A stretch of DNA of 64,000 nt from Oscillospiraceae bacterium. GTDB lineage: Bacteria; Bacillota; Clostridia; Oscillospirales; Oscillospiraceae. The position numbers and the translations under genes are program-made. Of the stretch, positions 33,851 to 42,957 are shown one piece after another (position 1 is the stretch's first letter; the number at the start of each line of letters is the position of its first letter). The DNA lies in NCBI GenBank assembly GCA_015067795.1, contig SVLU01000002.1, positions 1 through 64,000 on the forward strand, in the 5' to 3' direction. Below the pieces are notes generated by a model, which saw nothing but the letters and a program-made list of their open reading frames with translations, made no database searches and was not told the DNA's origin.

Positions 33851-34096
33851 TTATTCAGTTACGTATGGCAGGAGAGCGATCTGACGAGCTCTCTTAATAG
33901 CAACTGTGAGCTGACGCTGATGAGCAGCGCAAGTACCGGTAGTTCTGCGAGGCAGAATCTTGCTGCGTTCGGACATATAACGGCGGAGCTTTGCTACGTC
34001 CTTATAGTCGATAGTCTGGCACTTATCTACACAGAACTGACAAACTTTTCTACGCTTACGCATACGAGCCTTCAGGCTATCTTCCTTGTTAACCAA
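33851..34096 (-). CDS. rpsR: 30S ribosomal protein S18
   Basis: This 81-residue S18 binds the platform of the small subunit as a pair with S6. It has the basic N-terminus [18 protein letters not shown] and the conserved [22 protein letters not shown] core. The start is TTG with AGGAGG 8 nt upstream. The CQFCVDKC cysteines mark the zinc-type (C+) S18. It is the last gene of the rpsF-ssb-rpsR operon. Confidence 0.97.
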   Translation of the reverse strand: MVNKEDSLKARMRKRRKVCQFCVDKCQTIDYKDVAKLRRYMSERSKILPRRTTGTCAAHQRQLTVAIKRARQIALLPYVTE

Positions 34097-34135
34097 AGTT
34101 ATTTCCTCCTATCGTAATAATTTGAAATAATCGAA

Positions 34136-34600
34136 TTAGAATGGTAAATCGCCATCGTCATCATCAAGCTCAGCAAAACCTGAACTGGATACAGGAGAGG
34201 AATATGCCGGGTAAGCGGGAGCTTCATAAGCTGGGGCAGGGGAAGGAGCAGGAGCGTATCCATACTGTGGAGCACGGTCACGTCTGCCTTCAGCGAAGTA
34301 TACGTTGTCTGCAACGACTTCTGCTGTTCTGCGTTTTGCACCATTGTTATCGGTCCAATCGCGGATCTGAAGTCTGCCGGAAACTGCAACAAGCTGTCCC
34401 TTTGTGAAGTATTTGCTTACGAATTCTGCGGTATGTCTCCATGCAACGATGTCGATGAAATCCGTCTGTCTTTCAGCACCCTTCTGAGCAAAATCTCTTT
34501 CTACAGCAAGTGTAAAAGATGCTACAGGGAAACCGCTCTGAGTGTGTCTGACTTCCGGATCGCGGGTGAGACGACCCATCAAAACAATCTGATTAAGCAT
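34136..34600 (-). CDS. ssb: Single-stranded DNA-binding protein
   Basis: This 154-residue canonical SSB coats single-stranded DNA in replication and repair. It has the OB fold beginning MLNQIVLMGRLTRDPEVR, the WRHTAEFV strand, GQLVAVSGRLQIRDW, a Pro/Ala/Tyr-rich linker (about 112-142) and the acidic tail ending DDDGDLPF that recruits partners. It is between rpsF (11 nt) and rpsR (39 nt), as in most Firmicutes. GGAGG precedes the start. Confidence 0.97.
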   Translation of the reverse strand: MLNQIVLMGRLTRDPEVRHTQSGFPVASFTLAVERDFAQKGAERQTDFIDIVAWRHTAEFVSKYFTKGQLVAVSGRLQIRDWTDNNGAKRRTAEVVADNVYFAEGRRDRAPQYGYAPAPSPAPAYEAPAYPAYSSPVSSSGFAELDDDDGDLPF

Positions 34601-34611
34601 TGTTTGCCTCC

Positions 34612-34911
34612 TTATTCACCGATAACAGTGATGAGAGAACGCATGATACCGTCTGTGATCTTGAGGATACGATCGAGTTCAGCTGGGAACTGTGGTTCTG
34701 CGTTGAACTTTACGAGAACGTAATAACCCTCTGGCTTGTCGTTGATGAGATAAGCGAGCTTGCGCTTGCCCATTTCCTCATGTTCGATTATTTCGCCGCC
34801 ATTATCTTCGATAAGATCCTGGAACTTTTCAACGAGAGCAGCAATACCGTCTTCGCCCTTATCGAGGTCGATGATGTACATAAGCTCATATGTTGCGGAT
34901 GTCTTTGCCAT
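34612..34911 (-). CDS. rpsF: 30S ribosomal protein S6
   Basis: This 99-residue S6 pairs with S18 on the small ribosomal subunit. It has the typical YELMYIIDLDKGEDG start, KRKLAYLINDKPEGYYVLVKF strand and a short C-terminus ending in ITVIGE. AAGGAGGTG forms the ribosome site. It is first in the rpsF-ssb-rpsR operon, behind an 80-nt leader with a hairpin and a consensus promoter. Confidence 0.97.
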   Translation of the reverse strand: MAKTSATYELMYIIDLDKGEDGIAALVEKFQDLIEDNGGEIIEHEEMGKRKLAYLINDKPEGYYVLVKFNAEPQFPAELDRILKITDGIMRSLITVIGE

Positions 34912-34939
34912 TTACTTTGCACCTCCTTCTGGACTGATG

Positions 34940-34961
34940 GTCTCCGCCTTATACCGGAGAC
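34940..34961 (-). promoter_or_regulatory. rpsF leader hairpin, candidate S6:S18 autoregulatory site
   Basis: On the minus strand GTCTCCG and CGGAGAC form a 7-bp stem closing GTATAAGG, between the promoter and the rpsF start. rpsF leaders in many bacteria carry a hairpin bound by the S6:S18 complex. The position fits, but I cannot confirm the exact motif by eye. Confidence 0.45.
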
Positions 34962-34998
34962 AAGGATATACTCGCGACCCTATGCCGCAAGCCATTAA

Positions 34999-35026
34999 AT
35001 TATACACTATTTTTTGGATTTGTCAA
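34999..35026 (-). promoter_or_regulatory. Promoter of rpsF-ssb-rpsR
   Basis: On the minus strand TTGACA (35026-35021), a 16-nt spacer and TATAAT (35004-34999): both hexamers match consensus perfectly. It predicts an 80-nt leader. Confidence 0.85.
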
Positions 35027-35179
35027 CATAATTCCTGAAAATATTTGAAATAATTATTTTGAATATTGGCTTCACTTCTCATACATTATATATATATTAT
35101 ATTTTGAAGTTTGTTTTTTATCATTTTACCGAAATGGCAGGCGATTTTTTTAGATAAATCTCACTTTTATTAGTTGAAT

Positions 35180-35209
35180 TTGTCAAATGTTTATGTTATT
35201 ATTTAGAAT
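35180..35209 (+). promoter_or_regulatory. Promoter of the decarboxylase operon
   Basis: TTGTCA (35180-35185), an 18-nt spacer and TAGAAT (35204-35209) stand about 50 nt before the first gene. Confidence 0.6.
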
Positions 35210-35261
35210 GCAAACTTAGGAAGTTTACTTTTTAACCACTGAAATTGGAGGTACCTAATAA

Positions 35262-36650
35262 ATGAAACAGCATAAGGTAAGTTTTACCGAAACTGTTTTG
35301 CGTGATGCAAATCAGTCACTTATCGCAACCCGTCTTCCTTACGACAAGTTTGAGCCTATTCTTGAGACAATCAACAAGGCCGGCTACTACTCTGTAGAAT
35401 GCTGGGGCGGCGCTACTTTTGACGTATGCCTTCGTTATCTGCACGAGGATCCATGGGAAAGACTCCGCAAGATCAAGGCTAAGCTGCCTAACACCAAGCT
35501 GCAGATGCTTCTCAGAGGTCAGAACATCCTCGGCTACAAGCATTATCCAGACGATGTAGTTCGTAAGTTCGTTGAACATGCCGTTAAGAACGGTATCGAC
35601 ATCATCAGAATTTTCGACGCTCTCAACGACACAAGAAACATCAAGGTTGCTGTTGAAGAAACAGTAAAGCGCGGTGCTATCGCTTCCGGTGCTATTTCCT
35701 ACACAACAAGCCCTGTACACACAATGGCTAAGTACGTTGAACAGGCTAAGGAAATGCAGAAGATGGGCGTTTCTACCATCGCAATTAAGGACATGGCCGG
35801 TATCATGGGTCCACAGGAAGCTTATGATCTCGTAAGTGCTCTTAAGGATTCCGTTAACCTCCCAATCGTTATCCACACCCACAGCACAACAGGTCTTGCA
35901 TTCATGACATACCTGAAGGCTGTTGAAGCAGGTGTTGACGTTATCGACACAGCTATCTCCCCATTCTCCGGCGGTACTTCCCAGCCGGCTACCGAAACTC
36001 TCGTTTATGCTCTCAAGCAGCTTGGCTACAAGGTTGACCTTAAGACCGACGTTCTTCAGGAAATGGCTGATTACTTCAAGCCACTGAGAAACGAATTCCT
36101 TGCAGACGGTACTCTTAACCCAATCTCCATGGCTACTGATACAAACTGCCTGACATATCAGATTCCAGGCGGTATGCTCTCCAACCTCATCAGCCAGCTT
36201 AAGATGATGAACGCTCTTGACAGACTTGATGAAGCTCTTCTTGAAACTCCAAAGGTTCGTGAAGACCTTGGTTATCCTCCACTCGTAACTCCTACAAGCC
36301 AGATGGTTGGCGTACAGGCTGTTCAGAACGTACTTGCTGGCGAACGCTACAAGAACGTTGGTGCTGAAATCAAGGCTTACTGCCGTGGTGAATACGGCCG
36401 TACTCCTGCTCCAATCAATCCTGAAATCAAGAAGCAGATCCTCGGCGATACTCCTGAAGTAGAAGGCCGCTTCGCTGACACTCTTGCTCCTGCATTCAGA
36501 GCTGCAAGAAAGGAACTTGGCGACACAGCTCGCTCTGACGAAGATGTTCTTTCCTACATCGCTTTCCCACAGGTAGCTCAGAAGTACTTCGACTGGCGTA
36601 AGGCTCAGGACGAAAAGGTTGTTAAGTACACAATCGAGCCTGTTAAGTAA
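35262..36650 (+). CDS. oadA: Oxaloacetate decarboxylase alpha (carboxyltransferase) subunit
   Basis: The 462-residue carboxyltransferase moves CO2 from oxaloacetate to biotin, the first step of the Na+-pumping decarboxylase. It shows the family start ETVLRDANQSLIATR near residue 10, the metal-site region KDMAGIMGP and IHTHSTTGLAF, and the conserved pyruvate carboxylase-type C-terminal half. The biotin domain is not attached but encoded two genes downstream. Its N-terminus and neighbours favour oxaloacetate over methylmalonyl-CoA. It has GGAGGT before the ATG and strongly biased codons. Confidence 0.92.
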   Translation: MKQHKVSFTETVLRDANQSLIATRLPYDKFEPILETINKAGYYSVECWGGATFDVCLRYLHEDPWERLRKIKAKLPNTKLQMLLRGQNILGYKHYPDDVVRKFVEHAVKNGIDIIRIFDALNDTRNIKVAVEETVKRGAIASGAISYTTSPVHTMAKYVEQAKEMQKMGVSTIAIKDMAGIMGPQEAYDLVSALKDSVNLPIVIHTHSTTGLAFMTYLKAVEAGVDVIDTAISPFSGGTSQPATETLVYALKQLGYKVDLKTDVLQEMADYFKPLRNEFLADGTLNPISMATDTNCLTYQIPGGMLSNLISQLKMMNALDRLDEALLETPKVREDLGYPPLVTPTSQMVGVQAVQNVLAGERYKNVGAEIKAYCRGEYGRTPAPINPEIKKQILGDTPEVEGRFADTLAPAFRAARKELGDTARSDEDVLSYIAFPQVAQKYFDWRKAQDEKVVKYTIEPVK

Positions 36651-36665
36651 ATAGGAGTGTGAATT

Positions 36666-36986
36666 ATGGTTGAAATTACAATGGGAAAGGCTTTGGCTAT
36701 TTCTCTTATCGGCTTTAGCATCGTTTTCATCGTTCTTATACTCCTCATGACAGTTATTGTAGTTATGTCTAAGATTATTAAGCTTATGAGTAAAAAAGAA
36801 AAGAAAGAAAATATTGAAGTTACTGAATCTGCTCCTACTGCAGCTCCTGCAAAGGGCTCTTGCGGCGACCTTACTCTCGTTAAGGTTTCCGAACGTGACG
36901 CAGCTATGATCATGGCTATCGTTGCAGATCAGCTTAAGACCCCAATCAATGAACTGAGATTTATTTCCATCAAGGAGGCAGAATAA
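36666..36986 (+). CDS. OadG-like small membrane subunit
   Basis: This 106-residue protein has one N-terminal membrane helix (about 10-35, SLIGFSIVFIVLILLMTVIVVM) and a soluble tail. OadG gamma subunits anchor the carboxyltransferase to the beta pump and may hold a metal ion. The C-terminal part (about 60-106) is folded-looking and ends FISIKEAE, longer than classic OadG. It lies 15 nt after oadA and 2 nt before the biotin carrier gene. Confidence 0.8.
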   Translation: MVEITMGKALAISLIGFSIVFIVLILLMTVIVVMSKIIKLMSKKEKKENIEVTESAPTAAPAKGSCGDLTLVKVSERDAAMIMAIVADQLKTPINELRFISIKEAE

Positions 36987-36988
36987 AA

Positions 36989-37387
36989 ATGAAGTACAAA
37001 GTAACATTAAACGGCAAGGTTTATGAAGTTGAAGTAGAAAAGGGTACAGCTATCCTTACTGACGAATATGAAGCAGCTATGCCTGTTGCAGCTCCTGTTG
37101 CAGCAGCTCCGGCAGCGGTTGCCGCTCCAGCAGCAGCTCCTGCAGCGGCAGCAGCTCCTGTTGCAGTAGGTGCAGGTGAACCTGTTAACGCTCCACTGCC
37201 AGGTATTGTTGTAAACGTTAAGGTAAGTGCCGGTCAGGCTGTTAAGAAGGGTGACGTTCTCGTTATCATCGAAGCCATGAAGATGGAAAACGAAGTTCTC
37301 GCTCCTCGTGACGGTACTGTCAGCCAGGTTGTTGCTGCTAAGGGTGCAAACGTTGAAACAGGTGCTCCTCTGGTCGTTCTGGCATAA
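36989..37387 (+). CDS. Biotin carboxyl carrier subunit
   Basis: This 132-residue protein has a small N-terminal strand domain (1-30), an Ala/Pro-rich flexible linker (about 31-65) and a biotinyl domain whose biotin-accepting Lys lies in EAMKMEN near residue 94. The linker lets biotin swing between the alpha and beta subunits. This stand-alone carrier replaces the biotin domain fused to alpha in Klebsiella. GGAGGC gives the ribosome site. Confidence 0.93.
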   Translation: MKYKVTLNGKVYEVEVEKGTAILTDEYEAAMPVAAPVAAAPAAVAAPAAAPAAAAAPVAVGAGEPVNAPLPGIVVNVKVSAGQAVKKGDVLVIIEAMKMENEVLAPRDGTVSQVVAAKGANVETGAPLVVLA

Positions 37388-37399
37388 GGGGGCAGTTCA

Positions 37400-38569
37400 A
37401 TGGATTTTATTATTGAAACCTTTACAGGGGTATTTAAATCCTCTGGCTTCATGTCAATGACCTTGGAGCAGGGTATCATGATCGCTCTCGGTTGTGTTCT
37501 CCTTTACCTTGGTATCGTTAAGAAGTTTGAACCACTCCTTATGGTTGGTATTGCTTTTGGCATGATTCTTACCAATCTTCCAATCACCGGCATTTATCAT
37601 CCGGAGCTTTGGTCCGGTACTGAGATCAGCTACAGTGATGTTCTCCATCACGGCGGTTTCCTGGATCTCCTTTACATCGGCGTTAAGACCGGTATTTATC
37701 CGTCTCTTATCTTCCTTGGCGTTGGTGCTATGACAGACTTTGGCCCTATGATCGCAAATCCAAAGTCTCTGTTCCTCGGTGCTGCTGCTCAGCTGGGTGT
37801 TTACTGTGCATTCATGCTCGCTATCATCCTTGGTTTCACAGGCCCTGAAGCAGCATCCATCGGTATCATCGGCGGCGCAGACGGCCCAACAGCTATCTTC
37901 CTTACAAAGACTCTTGCTCCACACCTTCTCGGTGCGATCGCTATTGCGGCTTACTCCTACATGGCTCTGATCCCTCTGATCCAGCCACCTATCATGAAGG
38001 CTCTTACATCCAAGAAGAACCGTCAGATCAAGATGGAACAGCTTCGTGAAGTATCCAAGACTGAGAAGATCCTCTTCCCAATCATCGTTACTATCATCAC
38101 TGTTCTCATTCTCCCTGACGTTGCATCCCTCCTTGGTTGCCTGATGCTCGGTAACCTGTTCCGTGAATGTGGCGTAACTGACCGTCTTTCCGACACTGCT
38201 CAGAACGCTCTCATGAACATCGTTACTATCTTCCTCGGTATTTCTGTTGGTGCAACTACTGTTGGCGAAAACTTTATTACTTGGGATACTATTTCTATCG
38301 TTCTTCTTGGCCTTGGTGCTTTTGCATTCTCCACTGCTGGTGGTGTTATTCTTGGCAACATTATGTGCAAGCTCACAAAGGGCAAGATCAACCCACTCAT
38401 CGGTTCTGCAGGTGTTTCCGCCGTTCCAATGGCAGCTCGTGTATCTCAGACAGTTGGTCAGAAGGAAAATCCTTCCAACTTCCTGCTCATGCACGCTATG
38501 GGTCCTAATGTCGCTGGTGTTATCGGTTCTGCAGTTGCTGCAGGCTTCCTGCTCAGCGTATTTGGTTAA
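37400..38569 (+). CDS. oadB: Na+-translocating decarboxylase beta subunit
   Basis: The 389-residue integral membrane protein decarboxylates carboxybiotin and exports Na+. It has about nine or more hydrophobic segments and the conserved GIIGGADGPTAIFLT loop near residue 158 with the Asp used for Na+/H+ movement, plus SAVPMAARVSQ near 340. The gene is last in the operon. The resulting Na+ gradient could drive symporters such as the AGCS protein at 14158-15552. Ribosome site AAGGGGG. Confidence 0.95.
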   Translation: MDFIIETFTGVFKSSGFMSMTLEQGIMIALGCVLLYLGIVKKFEPLLMVGIAFGMILTNLPITGIYHPELWSGTEISYSDVLHHGGFLDLLYIGVKTGIYPSLIFLGVGAMTDFGPMIANPKSLFLGAAAQLGVYCAFMLAIILGFTGPEAASIGIIGGADGPTAIFLTKTLAPHLLGAIAIAAYSYMALIPLIQPPIMKALTSKKNRQIKMEQLREVSKTEKILFPIIVTIITVLILPDVASLLGCLMLGNLFRECGVTDRLSDTAQNALMNIVTIFLGISVGATTVGENFITWDTISIVLLGLGAFAFSTAGGVILGNIMCKLTKGKINPLIGSAGVSAVPMAARVSQTVGQKENPSNFLLMHAMGPNVAGVIGSAVAAGFLLSVFG

Positions 38570-38580
38570 TAGAACTTAAT

Positions 38581-38610
38581 CGGTGGAGCTTTTGCTCCAC
38601 CGATTTTTTA
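38581..38610 (+). terminator. Terminator of the decarboxylase operon
   Basis: CGGTGGAGC and GCTCCACCG make a 9-bp stem around TTTT, followed by ATTTTTTATG. Confidence 0.95.
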
Positions 38611-38926
38611 TGCCTTCGTATATGTCATTCCGAGGAGCGTAGCGACGTGGGAATCTTAAGAGACGAGATTGCCACGAGCCCCAAACGGCTCTCACAATGA
38701 AAGTGTGTACTGTTTATGACAATATGCTATTCTGCATAATGTGGATTTTTTGCGGAACTTGTCAAATAACCGCAAAATGTAGCATCGAGTTTTTAATATT
38801 TCTCGCATAATGTACATTATGACGAAGGATTTTTTAAAAATAAGTATTCCATTTTTGGTTAAAATATATTAAAATATAATAGACTATATATGTATGCATA
38901 TTTTGATTAAACAAGGAGTTTTTGAA
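38611..38926. other. 316-nt gap without a gene
   Basis: It contains the full dispersed repeat at 38624-38700 and an A+T-rich stretch before pyrH with a TATAAT at 38875-38880, a plausible -10 without a good -35. Nothing coding is visible. Confidence 0.6.
38624..38700. repeat. Dispersed repeat, full copy 4
   Basis: A 77-nt copy from GTCATTCCGAG to CTCACAATGA, the same length as the copy at 30785 and with the same central GTGGGAATCTTAAG...GATTGCCACG arrangement. Confidence 0.85.
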
Positions 38927-39643
38927 ATGGATAAAAAACCGATATATAAAAGAATACTTCTTAAGCTGAGCGGTGAAGCTCTTGCCGGAAATCAGAGCTT
39001 TGGTCTTGATTTTGATGTTATCAAGACTGTTTGCAAGGTCATCAAGGAATGTGTTGACATGGGTGTTCAGGTTGGCATCGTTGTTGGCGGCGGCAACTTC
39101 TGGCGTGGTCTTAAGAATGGTGAAGGCAAGATGGAACGCACCAGAGCTGACCATATGGGTATGATGGCAACTGTTATGAATTGTCTTGCTGTTGCGGATG
39201 TCCTTGAACAGCTTGGTGTTGAAGTTCGTGTACAGACTGCTCTTGAAATCAGAGCCGTTGCTGAACCATATATCCGTCTTAAGGCTGACAAGCATCTCAA
39301 CAAGGGCAGGGTTGTTATCTTCGGTTGTGGTACAGGTCATCCATATTTCTCCACAGATACTGCTGCTGTTCTCAGAGCTGCTGAGATCAATGCTGACGTT
39401 ATCCTTCTTGCGAAGAACATCGACGGTGTATATTCCGCAGACCCCCGTATTGATAAGGATGCTGTTAAGTTCGACAAGATCTCCTATGATGATGTGCTTG
39501 CAAAGCATCTCAAGGTTATGGACTCCACAGCAACCTCCCTGTCTATGGACAATAATATCCCGGTTATCCTTTTCGCACTTAAGGATGCGGAAAATATTAT
39601 CAGAGTTGTCACCGGTGAAAAGATCGGTACTATTGTAGAATAA
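38927..39643 (+). CDS. pyrH: UMP kinase
   Basis: The enzyme phosphorylates UMP to UDP. The 238-residue chain has the amino acid kinase fold: [13 protein letters not shown] near residue 9, [10 protein letters not shown] near 50 and [11 protein letters not shown] near 77, as in hexameric bacterial PyrH. The ATG at 38927 is chosen for its AAGGAG site 9 nt upstream. It opens the conserved pyrH-frr-uppS-cdsA-dxr-rseP-ispG-polC run; tsf, common upstream, is not here. Confidence 0.96.
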   Translation: MDKKPIYKRILLKLSGEALAGNQSFGLDFDVIKTVCKVIKECVDMGVQVGIVVGGGNFWRGLKNGEGKMERTRADHMGMMATVMNCLAVADVLEQLGVEVRVQTALEIRAVAEPYIRLKADKHLNKGRVVIFGCGTGHPYFSTDTAAVLRAAEINADVILLAKNIDGVYSADPRIDKDAVKFDKISYDDVLAKHLKVMDSTATSLSMDNNIPVILFALKDAENIIRVVTGEKIGTIVE

Positions 39644-39673
39644 TCAACAAATTTACATAGGAGGAAAAGAGCA

Positions 39674-40219
39674 ATGTATAAAGTTTATGAAAACAAAATG
39701 AAGAAGACCATCGAGGTGCTTCAGACTCAGTTTGCGGCTGTAAGAGCCGGCAGAGCAAATCCTGCTGTTCTGGACCAGATCAGAGTGGATTATTACGGTT
39801 CTCCAACTCCAATCAACCAGATCGCAAATATCTCCGCTCCTGACCCAAGAACTCTCACTATCCAGCCATGGGACCCTCAGACCCTGAAGCTCATTGAAAA
39901 GGCTATCCTTGCTTCCGATCTGGGTATCAATCCTCAGAACGATGGCAGAATTGTCAGACTTGCATTCCCACAGCTTACTGAAGAACGCCGTAAGGATCTC
40001 ATCAAGCAGGTAAAGAAGTATGGCGAAGAAGCTAAGGTTGCCGTTCGTAATGTTCGTCGTGATGCGATGGACGCATTCAAGGCTATGAAAAAGAAGTCCG
40101 AAATCACAGAGGATGACATGAAGGACGTTGAAAAGGAACTTCAGAAGCTGACTGATAACTACATCAAGGAAGTTGACAAGGTAACAGCACAGAAGGAAAA
40201 GGAACTTTCCGAAATCTAA
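39674..40219 (+). CDS. frr: Ribosome recycling factor
   Basis: The factor splits the post-termination ribosome together with EF-G. The 181-residue protein shows RAGRANPAVLDQIRVDYYG near residue 27, PWDPQTLKLIEKAI near 75 and the C-terminal coiled-coil arm rich in Lys and Glu. Its stop overlaps the uppS start (TAATG). It follows pyrH by 30 nt with GGAGGAAAAG as ribosome site. Confidence 0.97.
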   Translation: MYKVYENKMKKTIEVLQTQFAAVRAGRANPAVLDQIRVDYYGSPTPINQIANISAPDPRTLTIQPWDPQTLKLIEKAILASDLGINPQNDGRIVRLAFPQLTEERRKDLIKQVKKYGEEAKVAVRNVRRDAMDAFKAMKKKSEITEDDMKDVEKELQKLTDNYIKEVDKVTAQKEKELSEI

Positions 40220-40956
40220 TGAAAATATTCAAAAAGACAGACGGGGAGTCCAATGTCATAAATGGACTTCCTCGTCATATTGCTATCATATTGGATGGGA
40301 ATGGCCGTTGGGCGCAAAAGAAGGGTATGCCAAGAACTGCGGGCCATTCCTATGGTGCGGAGAATTTCCGTACCATATCAAAATATTGCAAAGAGATAGG
40401 CATTAAATATCTAACGGTATACGCTTTTTCCACGGAGAACTGGAAGCGTCCTAAGGCTGAAGTGGATGCAATAATGAATCTTCTGGAAAAGTATCTTCTT
40501 GAGGCTATCGAGAAGATGGAAAATGACAGGATCAAGCTTAAGTTTCTTGGTGATATGTCAGTATTGTCTCCTAAGCTTCAGAAGATGATCAGTGAGGTAG
40601 AAGAAATTTCATCACGTTATGACGGTGTTCAGGCAAATATCTGTCTGAATTACGGCAGTCGTGATGAGATAGTTAAGGCTGCAATTAGATACGCTGAGGA
40701 TTATAAGGCAACGGGTAAGGCTTTGAATGAAGAAGAGTTCAGCCGCTATCTGTATAGCTGTGACATTCCTGACCCGGATCTTGTTATCAGACCAAGCGGT
40801 GAGTATCGGCTTTCCAACTTCCTCATGTGGCAGTCCGCTTACAGCGAGCTGTATTTTACCGAAGTGCTCTGGCCTGATTTCACACCCGAGGAGCTTGATA
40901 AGGCTCTTGAGAGCTACAGCCACAGAAAACGTCTTTACGGTGGTTTGAGAAAATAA
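40219..40956 (+). CDS. uppS: Isoprenyl (undecaprenyl) diphosphate synthase
   Basis: The cis-prenyltransferase makes the C55 lipid carrier for peptidoglycan. It has HIAIILDGNGRWAQKKG near residue 21 with the catalytic Asp, the TVYAFSTENWKRP segment near 70 and the C-terminal DLVIRPSGEYRLSNFLMWQ near 190. Length 245 is normal. It overlaps frr by one nucleotide and precedes cdsA by 25 nt. Confidence 0.97.
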   Translation: MKIFKKTDGESNVINGLPRHIAIILDGNGRWAQKKGMPRTAGHSYGAENFRTISKYCKEIGIKYLTVYAFSTENWKRPKAEVDAIMNLLEKYLLEAIEKMENDRIKLKFLGDMSVLSPKLQKMISEVEEISSRYDGVQANICLNYGSRDEIVKAAIRYAEDYKATGKALNEEEFSRYLYSCDIPDPDLVIRPSGEYRLSNFLMWQSAYSELYFTEVLWPDFTPEELDKALESYSHRKRLYGGLRK

Positions 40957-40981
40957 GCAAAACTTTAAGGAGTTGGTATTG

Positions 40982-41800
40982 ATGAAAACCAGAATAGTAG
41001 TTGCGGCAATAGCTATACCTTTTATCCTTGCGGTGTTGCTTTGGCTGCCGCCTGTTTTCATGACCGGCTTTGTGGCTCTTATGACGGGCTTTATCGCCTA
41101 TGAGCTTATCAGAGCATCAGGTGCCGATTCGTGTAAAAGAAACTTTATTTATGGGATAATATCTGCCGTTCTTGTACCTGTGATGGTATATCTTGAATTA
41201 GACAGAATATATTTTCATGTGGTACTGTATCTGCTGTGTGCCGCAATGTTTGCGGAGGCTGTGTTTGCTTACGGCAGAGAGAAGAGCATTAAATTCTTCG
41301 ATATACTAACAGTTATTTTCGGCGGTTACCTTATCCCATGTGCATTGTCCTGCCTTGTAAATCTTAAGATGAGAGAGCTTGGTCATCTCTATGTACTCCT
41401 GCCATTTTTATGTACTTTTGTTTCCGACAGCGGTGCTTATTTTGCAGGTGTATTTCTTGGTAAGCACAGAGGTATTGTCAAGGTAAGTCCAAATAAGAGT
41501 GCTGAGGGTTTTGTGGGCAGTATTGTCAGCCTTATTATTGGTATGATTATCTACGGCTTAGTCCTTCGTTATGCTCTCAATATTCCTGTCAGCTTTACCA
41601 TTCTCCTTCTCTATGCAATTATCGGTAATGTTATGACTCAGCTTGGCGACCTTGCATTTTCCCTTATCAAGAGAGAGCACGGTATCAAGGATTACGGCAA
41701 TCTTATCCCCGGTCACGGTGGTATGCTGGACAGATTTGACAGTATGATTTTTGCCGCACCGGTGATATACATACTTGTAACACTTGTTCCGGCATTTTAA
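40982..41800 (+). CDS. cdsA: Phosphatidate cytidylyltransferase
   Basis: CdsA makes CDP-diacylglycerol from CTP and phosphatidic acid. The 272-residue membrane protein has about seven helices and the family signature near the C-terminus, KREHGIKDYGNLIPGHGGMLDRFDS, with the catalytic Asp pair region. The ATG at 40982 is preferred, with AAGGAG 9 nt upstream; a TTG three codons earlier is too close to that site. Confidence 0.95.
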   Translation: MKTRIVVAAIAIPFILAVLLWLPPVFMTGFVALMTGFIAYELIRASGADSCKRNFIYGIISAVLVPVMVYLELDRIYFHVVLYLLCAAMFAEAVFAYGREKSIKFFDILTVIFGGYLIPCALSCLVNLKMRELGHLYVLLPFLCTFVSDSGAYFAGVFLGKHRGIVKVSPNKSAEGFVGSIVSLIIGMIIYGLVLRYALNIPVSFTILLLYAIIGNVMTQLGDLAFSLIKREHGIKDYGNLIPGHGGMLDRFDSMIFAAPVIYILVTLVPAF

Positions 41801-41811
41801 TAGGTGCAATT

Positions 41812-42954
41812 ATGGAAAAGGATGTAATTATATTGGGTTCAACCGGCTCTATTGGCCGGCAGAGCCTGGATGTTATTGAATCACTTGGCGGCAGAGTGAG
41901 AGCCCTTACCGCCAACAGAAATATTGATCTTCTTGAACAGCAGATAAGAAAGTTTAAGCCTGAGCTTGCAGCGGTAGCTGATAAAAAAGCGGCTGAGACA
42001 TTGGCGGTCAGAGTGAGTGATTTGCCTGTGCGTATTGTTTCAGGCATGGAAGGGCTTGTTGAAGCGGCATCACTTCCAAGCGGAGACACTGTTATAACCG
42101 CTGTTATGGGTATGGTTGGACTGAAGCCTACTTTGGCTGCAATCAGACAGGGAAAGCGTATTGCCCTTGCGAATAAGGAGACTCTCGTTTGTGCAGGGCA
42201 TCTTGTAATGAAAGCGGCTGAGGAGCATGGTGCTGAGATCATCCCTGTTGACTCTGAACATTCTGCAATATTCCAGAGCCTTGAGGGTAATTCCAAAAAG
42301 GAAATAAAGCAAATATTGCTTACTGCTTCCGGCGGTCCTTTCAGGGGATTTACAGAGGAACAGCTTAAAAATGTTACAAAAGCTGACGCTCTTAAGCATC
42401 CTAACTGGGCTATGGGGCAGAAGATAACCATAGATTCCGCAACTATGATGAATAAAGGACTTGAGTTTATTGAGGCTATGCATCTGTTCAAGGTCACACC
42501 TGAGCAGATAAAGGTTCTTATTCACCCTCAGAGCATTATTCATTCAATGGTGGAATATGTGGATAATTCCGTTATTGCTCAGATGGGGCCTCCTGATATG
42601 AGAATTCCCATTCAGTATGCACTGACCTGGCCTGAAAGAATGGCAGGTCCGGCTAATAAAATTGATTTTCTCAAGGTCGGTTCTCTGACCTTTGAAGAGC
42701 CTGATTTGAACGTATTCAAATGTCTTGCTCTTGCTATGGATGCGGCGAAGCGTTCCGACAGCTCCTGTGCTGTTATGAACGGTGCAAATGAAGCAGCCGT
42801 TGATCTGTTCTTACGTGAAAAGATCGGCTTTACCGAAATTTATGATCTGGTTAGCGAGACTGTTGCGAAGTTCGGTGGTGCGATGACTAATACTGTGGAT
42901 GAGATCATTGAGCTTGATACAGAGGCTCGCAGTTTTGTTTATGGAAAGGCGTAA
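41812..42954 (+). CDS. dxr: 1-deoxy-D-xylulose 5-phosphate reductoisomerase
   Basis: The enzyme makes MEP in the non-mevalonate isoprenoid pathway using NADPH. The 380-residue chain shows the NADPH-binding ILGSTGSIGRQSLDV near residue 8, ANKETLVCAG near 120, the metal/substrate segment VDSEHSAIFQ near 146 and the flexible loop with HPNWAMGQKITIDSATMMNKG near 198. It is followed by rseP after 3 nt and feeds the same pathway as ispG two genes on. Confidence 0.97.
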   Translation: MEKDVIILGSTGSIGRQSLDVIESLGGRVRALTANRNIDLLEQQIRKFKPELAAVADKKAAETLAVRVSDLPVRIVSGMEGLVEAASLPSGDTVITAVMGMVGLKPTLAAIRQGKRIALANKETLVCAGHLVMKAAEEHGAEIIPVDSEHSAIFQSLEGNSKKEIKQILLTASGGPFRGFTEEQLKNVTKADALKHPNWAMGQKITIDSATMMNKGLEFIEAMHLFKVTPEQIKVLIHPQSIIHSMVEYVDNSVIAQMGPPDMRIPIQYALTWPERMAGPANKIDFLKVGSLTFEEPDLNVFKCLALAMDAAKRSDSSCAVMNGANEAAVDLFLREKIGFTEIYDLVSETVAKFGGAMTNTVDEIIELDTEARSFVYGKA

Positions 42955-42957
42955 TCT

